Below are positions 55,939 to 64,000 of a stretch of DNA of 64,000 nucleotides, piece by piece. Both the position numbers and the translations under genes were made by a program. A model generated the notes under the pieces. The model had not been told where the DNA came from. It searched no databases and was given only the letters and a program-made list of their open reading frames with translations. The first letter of the stretch is position 1, and each line of letters opens with the position of its first letter. Origin of the DNA: CPC320 sp002684375 (GTDB lineage Bacteria > Pseudomonadota > Alphaproteobacteria > Rhodobacterales > Rhodobacteraceae); contig CBFIHZ010000002.1 in the NCBI GenBank assembly GCA_965662545.1, positions 1-64,000 on the forward strand. Reading direction: 5' to 3'.

Positions 55939-57342
55939 TTACAGGGCTGACAGGTCGGGTTGGTGCCTTGGGCCCAACGCGGCCTCGAAGGCCGCTCCGA
56001 TCTGCAGGCTCAGGGCTTCATGACCGGCACGCGTGACAATTTGTAGGCTGGTGGGCAGCCCTTGAGGGGTTGGGGCCATTGGCAGGGACAAAGCCGCCAT
56101 ATCGAGATAATTGAACGGCCGGGTGAAATGCCCCGGAGAGATGTCTTGATCAATATCGCTTAATTTGGGCGCAGCTTGGGTGACTGTCGGTGTGAGCAGG
56201 GCGTCGAAACCGCTCATTGCGGCCTGAAACCGGGTCTGCGTGGTTGTCTTTTGGCGTAGGTTTGATGCATGGCTTTCGGCCGTCATCCCGCGTCCGGTCA
56301 GCATGCGTTTGCGCACGTCTTCATCCATCGGGTTTTGGGCCACTTCATAGAGTGCTTTGTGATACCCATAGCCCTCAAAAATGGTTATCGCTCCGTTGGC
56401 GTCAGCAAGGTCTCCATAGCGGTCTGGCGCGCTAAACACCGCAATTTCTGCACCCAGCGACGCCAAACGGTCCACCGCAGCATCATAGCTTTTCAACATA
56501 TCTGCATCACAGACCTGCCGCTCACTGTTGTCAATAATACCAAGTTTCAATCCGCGCACACTGGCGCGCTGAAAGGCAAACAGACCTTGACCGTTTTTCA
56601 TGTCCTGATCGATGGCCCAAGCCTCTGCGCCGCGCATCACTGCGAGCATCAGTGCGACATCTGCGACCGAGCGTGCCATCGGGCCGGGGGTGTCCAATGT
56701 GTGTGACAACGGATAGATGCCGTCTGTGGGTAGATAGTTCTTGCTGACTTTGAGCCCGGTAAGGCCGCAATAGGCCGCAGGGAGGCGCACCGAGCCGCCG
56801 GTATCTGTGCCCGTGGCGCAGGTGACCAGATCGCTGGCCACCGCGACGCCAGATCCGGCAGAGGATCCACCTGGCACCCGTGCCGTATCCAAGTCCCACG
56901 GATTACGCGGAGTGCCCATACGTTGATTCGTACCCCATCCACCCAACGCGCATTCGACGGTCTTGGTCTTGCCAAGCAGAATGCCGCCAGCTGCCATCAA
57001 GCGCCGTACTAGGGTGCCGCTGCGGTCAGAGATGCGGTTTTTCAACGCAAGTGAGCCGCATGCGGTCACCCTGCCATCCACATCGAATATATCTTTTAAT
57101 GCAAAAGAAATGCCGTGGAACGGGCCGATACGATGGCCTGCTTCTATTGCAGAATCTGCGGCTTTTGCCGCCCGCATTGCGTCATCGGCGTATATGGCCT
57201 GAAAACTGCCAAGCACCGGGTCCCGCTGGGCTATGCGGTCCAGCTGGATCTCGACCACGTCACTGGGTTTGAGCGTTTTCTGGCCAAACGCCTCGGACAG
57301 ATCCGTCAAAGATGGGTAGGGGGCCTTCGGGTCGGTGGTCAT
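55939..57342 (-). CDS. Amidase signature family protein
   Basis: A 467-residue amidase. The Ser-cisSer-Lys triad is visible: lysine in GISFALKDIFDVDG, cis-serine and serine in VPGGSSAGSGVAVASDL and TGTDTGGSVRLPAAYCG. Residues in the C-terminal half close the site. Family members hydrolyse amides; it resembles GatA-like catabolic amidases and not the tRNA-dependent GatA, because no gatB or gatC is nearby. It lies 62 bases after the dppDF-like gene on the same strand and is probably the last gene of the transporter operon, hydrolysing the imported amide or peptide. Confidence 0.88.
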   Translation of the reverse strand: MTTDPKAPYPSLTDLSEAFGQKTLKPSDVVEIQLDRIAQRDPVLGSFQAIYADDAMRAAKAADSAIEAGHRIGPFHGISFALKDIFDVDGRVTACGSLALKNRISDRSGTLVRRLMAAGGILLGKTKTVECALGGWGTNQRMGTPRNPWDLDTARVPGGSSAGSGVAVASDLVTCATGTDTGGSVRLPAAYCGLTGLKVSKNYLPTDGIYPLSHTLDTPGPMARSVADVALMLAVMRGAEAWAIDQDMKNGQGLFAFQRASVRGLKLGIIDNSERQVCDADMLKSYDAAVDRLASLGAEIAVFSAPDRYGDLADANGAITIFEGYGYHKALYEVAQNPMDEDVRKRMLTGRGMTAESHASNLRQKTTTQTRFQAAMSGFDALLTPTVTQAAPKLSDIDQDISPGHFTRPFNYLDMAALSLPMAPTPQGLPTSLQIVTRAGHEALSLQIGAAFEAALGPRHQPDLSAL

Positions 57343-57404
57343 GGTGCAATTTGCCTCAATTATAGGAACACAGCGCGACGACGGATGAACTCTGTGATAC
57401 GGGG

Positions 57405-59033
57405 TTATACGGTCGTCTGGCGATCCCAGTTTTGCCCCGGAACAGCCGCCAATAAATCGCGGGTGTAACTGTGTTGCGGCTCATCAAAAATATCACTGGT
57501 GGCACCGGTCTCAACAATCTCACCGTAGCGCATTACCGCAAGTCTGTCACATACCTGTGCCGCAACCCGCAGATCATGGGTGATGAACAGCATCGACAGG
57601 TTCATCCTTTCGCGAATTTCATCAAGCAATTTCAAAATTTGCGCCTGTATCGAGACATCAAGTGCTGAAACCGGCTCATCCGCAACCAGAATTTCGGGGT
57701 TCAGCGCCAGTGCGCGTGCGATACCAATGCGCTGGCGCTGGCCACCGGAAAACTCGTGCGGATAACGATTAAAAGCCCGTTCATCCAACCCCACAATGCC
57801 CAGCAATTCGCGAGTGCGCGCCTCTGCTTCTTCACGACTTGCCCCCTGAATCATCGGCCCTTGGGCGATAATCTGGCCAACTTTGATGCGGGGGTTCAAA
57901 GAGGCAAAAGGGTCTTGGAACACCATCTGTATTTTGGACCGCCAGGGTCGCATCTGCGCGCGTTCCAACGTGCGGAGATTGGTGCCGTCAATCATAATCT
58001 TGCCACTATCGCTGTCCAACAATCGTATCATGCAGCGCGCCAAGGTCGATTTTCCAGAGCCGCTTTCGCCCACAATGCCCAGTGTTTCGCCGCGCCGCAA
58101 TTCGACCGTGACGTCTTTAACTGCATGTACGACACGGTTGGGCGGGCCAAGACCAAAAAAGCTTCTGCCACCTCCAAAGGTCTTGTGCAGTTTTTCGGTC
58201 TCAATCGCAATATCGTCCGAACGTGTTCGTGCGGCACGGGGTGTCAGGCTGGGCACTGAGGCGATAAGCGCCTGTGTGTAAGGGTGTTCGGGGTGATTGA
58301 GTACTTTGTCGACGGTGCCGGTCTCAACCACACGTCCATATTGCATCACCGCCACGCGGTCGGCAATATCCGCGACTACCCCGAAATCATGGGTGATGAA
58401 CAGCACCCCAGTTTTGTGAACAGCTTGCATATCGCTGATCAATTTCAGGATCTGTGCCTGTGTTGTGACATCAAGCGCGGTTGTGGGTTCATCGGCAATC
58501 AGAATTTTCGGTTCAAGCGCCAGCGCCATAGCAATCATTGCGCGTTGGCGTTGGCCACCTGAAAGTTCATGCGGATAAGCGCTGACGATTTGCTTGGGGT
58601 CGGGCAATTGTACACTGTCCAACAGCTCAACCGCCCGTTGGCGCCGCTGCTGGGCCGACATGTTCGCATGAAAGCGAAAGATCTCGTCAATCTGGCTGCC
58701 GATTGTCATAACCGGGTTAAGCGCGGTCATGGGCTCTTGAAAAACCATCGATATCTCGCTACCGCGAATTTCACGCAACCGTCGTTCGCTTACCTGGGTC
58801 AGGTCTTCGCCACAAAAATCAATGGCCCCCCGAGACACTTTGACATGGGGCGCCGGCAACAGACCCATCAGCGCCCTCGCGGTCAGTGATTTACCAGAAC
58901 CGCTTTCTCCCACGATGCACAGTGTCTCGCCAGGGGCAAGATCAACGGACAGGTTTTCAACCGCCAAAGTCCTTTCAGACCCCTCTGGCAGAGCGATGTC
59001 GAGGTTCGATATTGTCAGCAGTGAATCGGTCAA
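57405..59033 (-). CDS. Fused dipeptide-type ABC transporter ATP-binding protein (DppDF/YejF/GsiA-like)
   Basis: A 542-residue protein with two complete ATPase domains. The first has GESGSGKSLTARALMG, LSGGQRQRAMIAMAL and LIADEPTTALD. The second has GESGSGKSTLARCMIRL, FSGGQRQRIGIARAL and LVADEPVSALD. Each ends with an oligopeptide-transporter C-terminal tail (HPEHPYTQALIASVP; EPQHSYTRDLLAAVPG). Fusion of DppD and DppF is common in YejF and GsiA. The start overlaps dppC by 4 bases (ATGA). It drives the transporter encoded by the three genes upstream. Confidence 0.92.
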   Translation of the reverse strand: MTDSLLTISNLDIALPEGSERTLAVENLSVDLAPGETLCIVGESGSGKSLTARALMGLLPAPHVKVSRGAIDFCGEDLTQVSERRLREIRGSEISMVFQEPMTALNPVMTIGSQIDEIFRFHANMSAQQRRQRAVELLDSVQLPDPKQIVSAYPHELSGGQRQRAMIAMALALEPKILIADEPTTALDVTTQAQILKLISDMQAVHKTGVLFITHDFGVVADIADRVAVMQYGRVVETGTVDKVLNHPEHPYTQALIASVPSLTPRAARTRSDDIAIETEKLHKTFGGGRSFFGLGPPNRVVHAVKDVTVELRRGETLGIVGESGSGKSTLARCMIRLLDSDSGKIMIDGTNLRTLERAQMRPWRSKIQMVFQDPFASLNPRIKVGQIIAQGPMIQGASREEAEARTRELLGIVGLDERAFNRYPHEFSGGQRQRIGIARALALNPEILVADEPVSALDVSIQAQILKLLDEIRERMNLSMLFITHDLRVAAQVCDRLAVMRYGEIVETGATSDIFDEPQHSYTRDLLAAVPGQNWDRQTTV

Positions 59034-59863
59034 TTGCGTTCTCTCAAGCGGGGATTTAGGGCGTCGTTCAATCCTTCGCCAACAAGGTTAATGGCAAGAA
59101 CCGTGATTAGAATAGCAATGCCGGGAAACGTGCAGATCCACCACGCCGACCTGAGCATGGTCCGGCCGGCGCCGATTTGAAAGCCCCAACTCATAATGTT
59201 GGGATCGCCAAGACCCAAAAAGGCCAAGCCGCTTTCGATCAAGATTGCCGTGGCCACCATCAATGACCCAATAACGATGATAGGGCTCAGACAATTAGGC
59301 AATATTTCTGCCAGCATAATACGCCGGTCACTCATGCCGAGGGTGTGACAAGCCTGTACAAATTCACGGTTTTTCAGGGCCAAAAACTCGCCCCGGACCA
59401 AACGTGCCACGCCCGGCCATGACACCACCGTAATAGCAACTACGATACTATCGATTGAGGGCTTCATGATAGCCACCAGCAGGATCGCGAACACAAAAGA
59501 CGGGATGGTTTGGAACACTTCGGTGATCCGCATCAGTATATCGTCGGTCCGACCGCCGTAGTAGCCGGCCAAGGCCCCGAAAATCACCCCAATAAAAACT
59601 GCGGCAAGCGTTGCGATTAATCCGATCAGCAGGGAAGTTTTGGCGCCATGCGCAATGCCTGAGGCCACGTCGCGACCCAAAGAATCACTGCCAAGTAAAA
59701 ACCCGTTCGCACCCGGCTCTGACATCGGTTTGCCGGCCAGTCTGAACGGATCTTCCGGATAGATTAAACTGGCAATTGCGGCGATGAAGACCACCAGTAA
59801 TAGGATCGCTAAGCCAAGCACTGCAGAGCGGTTGCGCGAAAACCTTTTCCAAAAATCGGTCAT
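59030..59863 (-). CDS. Dipeptide-type ABC transporter permease (DppC-like)
   Basis: A 277-residue permease with six helices. The N-terminus FWKRFSRNRSAVLGLAILL is typical of DppC/OppC, followed by GSDSLGRDVASGIAHGAKTS and the EAA loop REFVQACHTLGMSDRRIMLA with GLAFLGLGDPNIMSWG. It is directly joined to the preceding dppB stop (TAA-ATG). With DppB it forms the channel for peptides or other small amides. Confidence 0.9.
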   Translation of the reverse strand: MTDFWKRFSRNRSAVLGLAILLLVVFIAAIASLIYPEDPFRLAGKPMSEPGANGFLLGSDSLGRDVASGIAHGAKTSLLIGLIATLAAVFIGVIFGALAGYYGGRTDDILMRITEVFQTIPSFVFAILLVAIMKPSIDSIVVAITVVSWPGVARLVRGEFLALKNREFVQACHTLGMSDRRIMLAEILPNCLSPIIVIGSLMVATAILIESGLAFLGLGDPNIMSWGFQIGAGRTMLRSAWWICTFPGIAILITVLAINLVGEGLNDALNPRLRERN

Positions 59864-60850
59864 TTAATTAACTTCTATTCTTGGGTCGAGAAAACAATAA
59901 ATCACATCCACGATTAGGTTTACCGCCACGACCAAAGCCGAGGACAAAAGGAAAATTCCCAATAACAGGTTAAGATCCCGGGCAAAGAGCGACTCGAACG
60001 CCAGCATGCCCAGACCCGGCCACGCAAAGACCGATTCAACGATGACTGAGCCTCCGATCAGGGCGCCGACTTGCACACCGGCCATGGTGACCACTGGCAA
60101 AAGCGCGTTGCGCAATACGTGCACGAAGGTGATCCTGCGTTCAGTCAACCCTTTGGCGCGCGCCGTCACCACATAATCCTGGCCGTATTGCTCAAGCATC
60201 GAGGCGCGCATCATCCGCGTATACAGGGCAAGGTAGAACAAAGACAGCGTGATCGTGGGTAAAACCAAGTGGTGTGCAATGTCCTTGACCCGATCAAACC
60301 CTTCATAAAAGGCGGCAATGTTTTCCATGCCGCTGGTTGGGAACCAGTCGTTTTTTATGGAAAACATGATGATCATCATCAACCCGACCCAAAACAGCGG
60401 TGTGGCGTAGGTAATTAACGCAAAAACGCTGATCATCGTGTCTTTCCAAGTGTTTAAATTCACGGCGGCAAAAAGTCCAAGAAGAATTCCGAAGCTGACT
60501 GCCAGGATAATTGTGCTGACCATGAGTAGCAAAGTTGGCCAAAACCTGTCGACGATAAGCTTGGTTACGGGCATGTCATGGCGAAACGAATATCCCAGAT
60601 CAAGCGAAACAACGTTCTTGAGATAAACCGCCAATTGTACAGGCAGCGGTTTGTCGAGCCCGAATTTTGCGCGCATTTCAGCCATGTATTCCGGGGTTGC
60701 GGAACCGGCCTCTCCGGCCAAAACATCGACTGCATCGCCTTCTGCGAGATTTAGCAGGAAAAAGTTCATCACGACGATTGCGAGAATTATTGGAATGCCC
60801 TGAAGCAACCGTTTCCCAACGTAGCGCAGAATTTTACTCGATCTGTTCAT
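59864..60850 (-). CDS. Dipeptide-type ABC transporter permease (DppB-like)
   Basis: A 328-residue permease. It starts with YVGKRLLQGIPIILAIVVMN and has the periplasmic domain and the EAA loop DYVVTARAKGLTERRITFVH, followed by GALIGGSVIVESVFAWPGLG. This is the DppB/GsiC type. It is separated from the binding-protein gene upstream by a strong intrinsic terminator-like hairpin at 60911-60941, so its expression should be lower than that of the binding protein. Confidence 0.9.
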   Translation of the reverse strand: MNRSSKILRYVGKRLLQGIPIILAIVVMNFFLLNLAEGDAVDVLAGEAGSATPEYMAEMRAKFGLDKPLPVQLAVYLKNVVSLDLGYSFRHDMPVTKLIVDRFWPTLLLMVSTIILAVSFGILLGLFAAVNLNTWKDTMISVFALITYATPLFWVGLMMIIMFSIKNDWFPTSGMENIAAFYEGFDRVKDIAHHLVLPTITLSLFYLALYTRMMRASMLEQYGQDYVVTARAKGLTERRITFVHVLRNALLPVVTMAGVQVGALIGGSVIVESVFAWPGLGMLAFESLFARDLNLLLGIFLLSSALVVAVNLIVDVIYCFLDPRIEVN

Positions 60851-60904
60851 TCTAATGTCATCTTTGGTATTTCTGATTTGTGATTGCGTAACAAACGCAT
60901 GGGC

Positions 60905-60941
60905 AAAAAAAAGATGAGCTGGGTTCGACCCAGCTCATCTT
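60905..60941 (-). terminator. Strong intrinsic terminator between dppA-like and dppB-like genes
   Basis: Perfect 14-bp stem AAGATGAGCTGGGT (60911-60924) with ACCCAGCTCATCTT (60928-60941) and a 3-base loop. On the minus strand it is followed by a run of T (complement of the A run from 60905). It lies directly after the binding-protein stop. Partial readthrough would feed dppBCDF. Confidence 0.8.
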
Positions 60942-60953
60942 GGGTTTGACGTA

Positions 60954-62543
60954 TCAGTCGAGATAAGCATCGCCAAAGGACGCATAGGCGCCCATGGCAG
61001 AACCGTAGGCCCCTTTAAGCTTGGTGTTGTACACCGTCAGGAACTCCAATTCGAACAGGTTCACAACTGGCATATCTTCGGCCAGAATGTTTTGGATGTC
61101 CAGATAGATGGCAGACCGCTTTTCTGCGTCAGGTTCTGTCATACCTGCTCCAAGCAGGGTATCCAGTGCAGCATTGCTATAGCGTGATGAATTCACAAAA
61201 TGCGTGCCTTTACGGATCATATTTGTACCATAGTGGCGGTGTACACCCAGAACCGGATCTGACAATTGATAAAAGTAGTTCAGGTTCATTTGGAAATCAT
61301 AATTGTGATAGATGCGTTTCAACCACGTGGGAACATCCTCGTACCGCAACTCAAGATCAATGCCGATATCGCCCATTGCCTGCTTGAGGTATTCACCAGC
61401 ACGGCGCCAGTCTTCACCGTAAGGGATCAGATCCAGAGTACCCTTCAGTCTCACTCCGTCACCGTCTTTTTTGTATCCGGCATCATCCAGCATCTTGTTG
61501 GCGGCAGCAATGTCACCATTTGCAGGGTAATGTGGCATCTCGGCGTGCAGGCCTGTGGCAGAAAAGTTGCTCGACAGAGCGCTGGTTGCCGGGTTGCCAT
61601 AACCGAAAAAGATCGTGTCGATCATAAACTGACGATCAATCGCTGTTGAAATCGCCCGGCGGACAGCCGCATCGGTGAACGGGCCTTCTTTGGTGTTAAA
61701 CTCGAGCAGAGCCATCGGGTTGATCATCGAATAACCGTCAGTGGTGACAGAGATGTCATCACGTTTTTCAAGGCGGACAGCGTCGATATTTGCCACTGCG
61801 TTATAGGCGGCATAAAGCACTTCGCCTTTTTCCATTGCGGCCGCACGGGTTGATGCGTCGGGCACAAATCTGCCAACTATTCTATCGATATAAGGCCGGC
61901 CTTCTTTCCAGTAACCCTCATTTTTATCCAACCGGATATACTGGCCTTTTTTCCATTCGGTAAATTTGAACGGGCCCGTACCAACAGGGTTGTTTGCCAG
62001 CTTGGCGCTTTTGATGTCCTGTCCCTCAAGGTGATGCTTGGGCACCATGGGCGATTCATAAGACGACAGGGCGCGCATCATGTAAGGCGCAGGATTGTCG
62101 AGATTGAACACCGCTGTATGCGCATCAGGGGTATCGATGCTGGACACTTCTTTGAACGAGTTCGGACCGCGGGGGTGAACTTTTTTCAGAACTTCCATGA
62201 TGGTGAACTGTACATCGGCAGAGGTAAATGGCTTACCATCGTGCCAAGTGACGCCCTTGCGCAGGTTGAATGTCACGGTTTTACCATCGGGGGTAATGTC
62301 ATAGCTTTCAGCCAGAACCGGGATCATTTTACCATCATTATCATAATCAAAAAGACCATCATAGATTTTTGGTCCAAGCAGGCCAATCGGGCCTGAGGTT
62401 GAGACATAACCCGCCATTGTGGGGGGCTCTGGCTGTACCAGAAACACCATCGATCCGCCGGCTTGTTGGGCTTGGGCAGCCGACCCGCCCATTGTAATCG
62501 CCGCTGTCATCACAACGGCATTCATAAATTTTGTAAGCTTCAT
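60954..62543 (-). CDS. Dipeptide-type ABC transporter substrate-binding protein
   Basis: A 529-residue periplasmic protein of SBP family 5. A signal peptide (KFMNAVVMTAAITMGGSAAQA) precedes GGSMVFLVQPEPPTMAGYVS. Family blocks: YDITPDGKTVTFNLRKGVTW, HDGKPFTSADVQFTI, NNPVGTGPFKFTEWKKGQYI and AVRRAISTAIDRQFMID. Such proteins carry peptides, opines or nickel; the linked amidase and the convergent dimethylformamidase-like gene suggest an amide-containing substrate. It has AAGGAGAGTG before the ATG. Confidence 0.9.
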   Translation of the reverse strand: MKLTKFMNAVVMTAAITMGGSAAQAQQAGGSMVFLVQPEPPTMAGYVSTSGPIGLLGPKIYDGLFDYDNDGKMIPVLAESYDITPDGKTVTFNLRKGVTWHDGKPFTSADVQFTIMEVLKKVHPRGPNSFKEVSSIDTPDAHTAVFNLDNPAPYMMRALSSYESPMVPKHHLEGQDIKSAKLANNPVGTGPFKFTEWKKGQYIRLDKNEGYWKEGRPYIDRIVGRFVPDASTRAAAMEKGEVLYAAYNAVANIDAVRLEKRDDISVTTDGYSMINPMALLEFNTKEGPFTDAAVRRAISTAIDRQFMIDTIFFGYGNPATSALSSNFSATGLHAEMPHYPANGDIAAANKMLDDAGYKKDGDGVRLKGTLDLIPYGEDWRRAGEYLKQAMGDIGIDLELRYEDVPTWLKRIYHNYDFQMNLNYFYQLSDPVLGVHRHYGTNMIRKGTHFVNSSRYSNAALDTLLGAGMTEPDAEKRSAIYLDIQNILAEDMPVVNLFELEFLTVYNTKLKGAYGSAMGAYASFGDAYLD

Positions 62544-62961
62544 TTACACTCTCCTTGTTTTAGATATTTTTTACTTAATCAGCTACATTTGTGGCAGAGT
62601 GTCAATGACAATAAAGTTTATGTGGGATGAGGATTTTAATACATTCGGTTTAAGTATAGGCTAGGAATAAGTCTGAATATTAAACCTCGAAGAAGTATGA
62701 AGTTTATCGACGGAAATATAAGATTGAACAAGCTTCTCCGGCACTAACAAAGCCGTGCCTGTCTGATCATGTTAAAATTTTTATTGGATCAAATGCACCC
62801 GCAGGAGAACGGTTAAGCAGATAAGTCCGCGTATAAGCCCAGCCGCTGTCCGCGACAGTATGGATATAAGATATTTTTTTGCTAGCCCAGTGGTGGATCA
62901 TAGCCTGTATTGCCCGCTTGGTCACAGCAAATGCGATGCATTGACTTTATAGAAAAATTGC
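62544..62961. other. Divergent intergenic region
   Basis: About 420 bases between the dpp-like operon and the DMT exporter. It includes a short hairpin, CTGTC-CGC-GACAG, at 62847-62859. A partial likeness to a cobalamin riboswitch was considered and rejected. Confidence 0.45.
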
Positions 62962-63951
62962 GTGAGGTCGAAGTCTCATTCAGTGAGGTCCGCCCTTTTG
63001 TGGTTTTTGCAAATCCAACGTGTTGTTTTTAGTCTGCGGGCGTTGCAAGGGCCGTTTACAGGATATATCGCCGCTGGTTTGGTTGTTGTTGTGTGGTCTT
63101 TCTGGCTGGTTATCAGCCGCCTCGGCGCAACCTCGACCCTGACAATATATGATCTGGCTGCGATGCGATATGGGGTGTCCGGCCTGATCTCTCTGCCGTT
63201 GGTTGTGTGGTTTAAGCCATGGCGTGGTATGGGATGGTATCGGGTTGGTCTTCTCAGTTTTATTCTGAGCCCGGTTTATATTCTCATGGTGTTCGCAGGA
63301 TTTTTATTTGCCCCAGTGGCCCATGCTGGCGTGTTTATGAACGGGTTTCTGCCTTTGTTCAGCATCCTATTAGGGTTTGTGTTGTTTAAAACCAAACCTT
63401 TACGCTTTCACATGTATGGAGCGTGCCTTATTCTGTCTGCTGCCATTATTCTGACCTTTAATACGAGTGGCTTTTCGCTTTCGCAAAACTGGAAAGGGGA
63501 TTTGTTTTTCCTGTTGGGCGGGGCATTCTTTGCCTGCTATGTTTTGCTGTCGCGACACTGGCAGATCAATACCCTGCAGGTGCTACTATGTGGGGCCGTG
63601 GTAAATGCGCTGTTCTATATGCCGGTGTGGTTTCTAACCCTGCCCAGTGGTCTTGCGCAGACCGAGACCGATGTGCTGGTGCTGCAGCTGGTTTATCAGG
63701 GGCTGATACCCAATCTGTTCGGTTTGATAATGATTGCCCATGCATCGCGCACGATCGGTGCCGAGGTGACCTCGGCCTGGATGGCGTTTGTGCCCGCCGG
63801 TGCGACGTTTCTAGGGGTGTATATCCTAAATGAAACCCTGCCACCAAGCAGCTGGGCGGCGTTGGCGCTGTTGACGTTTGGTTTGTGTCTGGTTTCTTTT
63901 GCCGGCAAATCGTTTTGGCACCGTAAAACTGGCCGCCACCACCCAAACTGA
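62962..63951 (+). CDS. DMT family transporter (EamA)
   Basis: A 329-residue inner-membrane protein with about ten helices and two EamA repeats (GYIAAGLVVVVWSFWLVISR, then FLLGGAFFACYVLLSRHWQI). The conserved closing loops are APVAHAGVFMNGFLPLFSIL and GAEVTSAWMAFVPAGATFLG. The GTG start at 62962 gives about 30 extra residues before the first helix; the true start may be later (for example TTG at 63046), so the N-terminus is uncertain. It probably exports a small metabolite and may serve the neighbouring peptide/amide operon. It differs clearly from the DMT protein at 36 kb. Confidence 0.83.
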   Translation: MRSKSHSVRSALLWFLQIQRVVFSLRALQGPFTGYIAAGLVVVVWSFWLVISRLGATSTLTIYDLAAMRYGVSGLISLPLVVWFKPWRGMGWYRVGLLSFILSPVYILMVFAGFLFAPVAHAGVFMNGFLPLFSILLGFVLFKTKPLRFHMYGACLILSAAIILTFNTSGFSLSQNWKGDLFFLLGGAFFACYVLLSRHWQINTLQVLLCGAVVNALFYMPVWFLTLPSGLAQTETDVLVLQLVYQGLIPNLFGLIMIAHASRTIGAEVTSAWMAFVPAGATFLGVYILNETLPPSSWAALALLTFGLCLVSFAGKSFWHRKTGRHHPN

Positions 63952-64000
63952 TTTAATCCAATCTGCGCGGCGCAGGGAGCAGGATGATTGGAAAAATTAC

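Noticed and set aside
62780..62880. Partial likeness to a cobalamin riboswitch before the DMT gene
   Set aside because: Some short motifs occur, but the conserved order of the class and the GCCACTG box are not met, and the downstream gene is not cobalamin-related.

Overview
The window looks like accessory and catabolic DNA from a marine alphaproteobacterium, most likely the Roseobacter group (Rhodobacterales). The basis is protein character: the ribulose-phosphate epimerase is very Roseobacter-like, and the density of uptake systems plus sulfolactate, methylated-amine, arginine and organophosphate genes suits that group. This is inference from recalled family sequences; no search was run. No tRNA, rRNA, CRISPR array, replication gene or prophage was seen.

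Layout. 0.1-4.4 kb: an SDR, a large trimethylamine-dehydrogenase-like flavoenzyme and an Old Yellow Enzyme on the plus strand. 4.6-8.8 kb: two NAD(P)-dependent reductases, a YbjQ-family protein and a DUF5710 protein. 9.4-11.7 kb: a creatinase-like enzyme overlapping an M20 amidohydrolase. 11.7-14.7 kb: gene-poor, with an unknown protein and a miniature flagellin-like protein. 14.7-23.5 kb: AEC transporter, class III aminotransferase, metallo-beta-lactamase-fold lipoprotein, BetI-like regulator and an operon-like AruH-AruI-DDAH set for arginine or methylarginine. 23.6-27.1 kb: phosphonate-type ABC transporter phnDCEE. 27.2-27.8 kb: a decayed IS5-family transposase. 28.1-35.6 kb: glpR-like regulator, ugpCBAE, a metallophosphodiesterase and a Na/Pi cotransporter in one tightly packed operon. 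36.1 kb: a DMT exporter. 37.1-44.6 kb: a complete sulfolactate module (suyAB, slcC, comC, TTT transporter with fused TctA-TctB) under a divergent GntR regulator. 45-49.6 kb: an MFS transporter, an IS66 fragment that runs into an M20 peptidase gene, and a second M20 hydrolase. 49.7-53.4 kb: a bactofilin-like membrane protein, the rpe-thioredoxin-gph operon and a 58-residue coiled-coil protein. 53.8-62.5 kb: a dimethylformamidase-like large subunit convergent with a dipeptide-type ABC operon that ends in an amidase. 63 kb: another DMT exporter.

Together the genes describe a scavenger of small dissolved organics. Four binding-protein-dependent importers (phosphonate, glycerophosphate, sulfolactate, peptide/amide types) each sit with hydrolases, dehydrogenases or a lyase that could process the cargo. 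In all four, a hairpin separates the solute-binding-protein gene from the next transporter gene, suggesting a common way to make more binding protein than membrane components. The least explained items are the arginine/DDAH operon, the orphan dimethylformamidase-like protein, the metal-ligand-free creatinase-like enzyme and the mini-flagellin.
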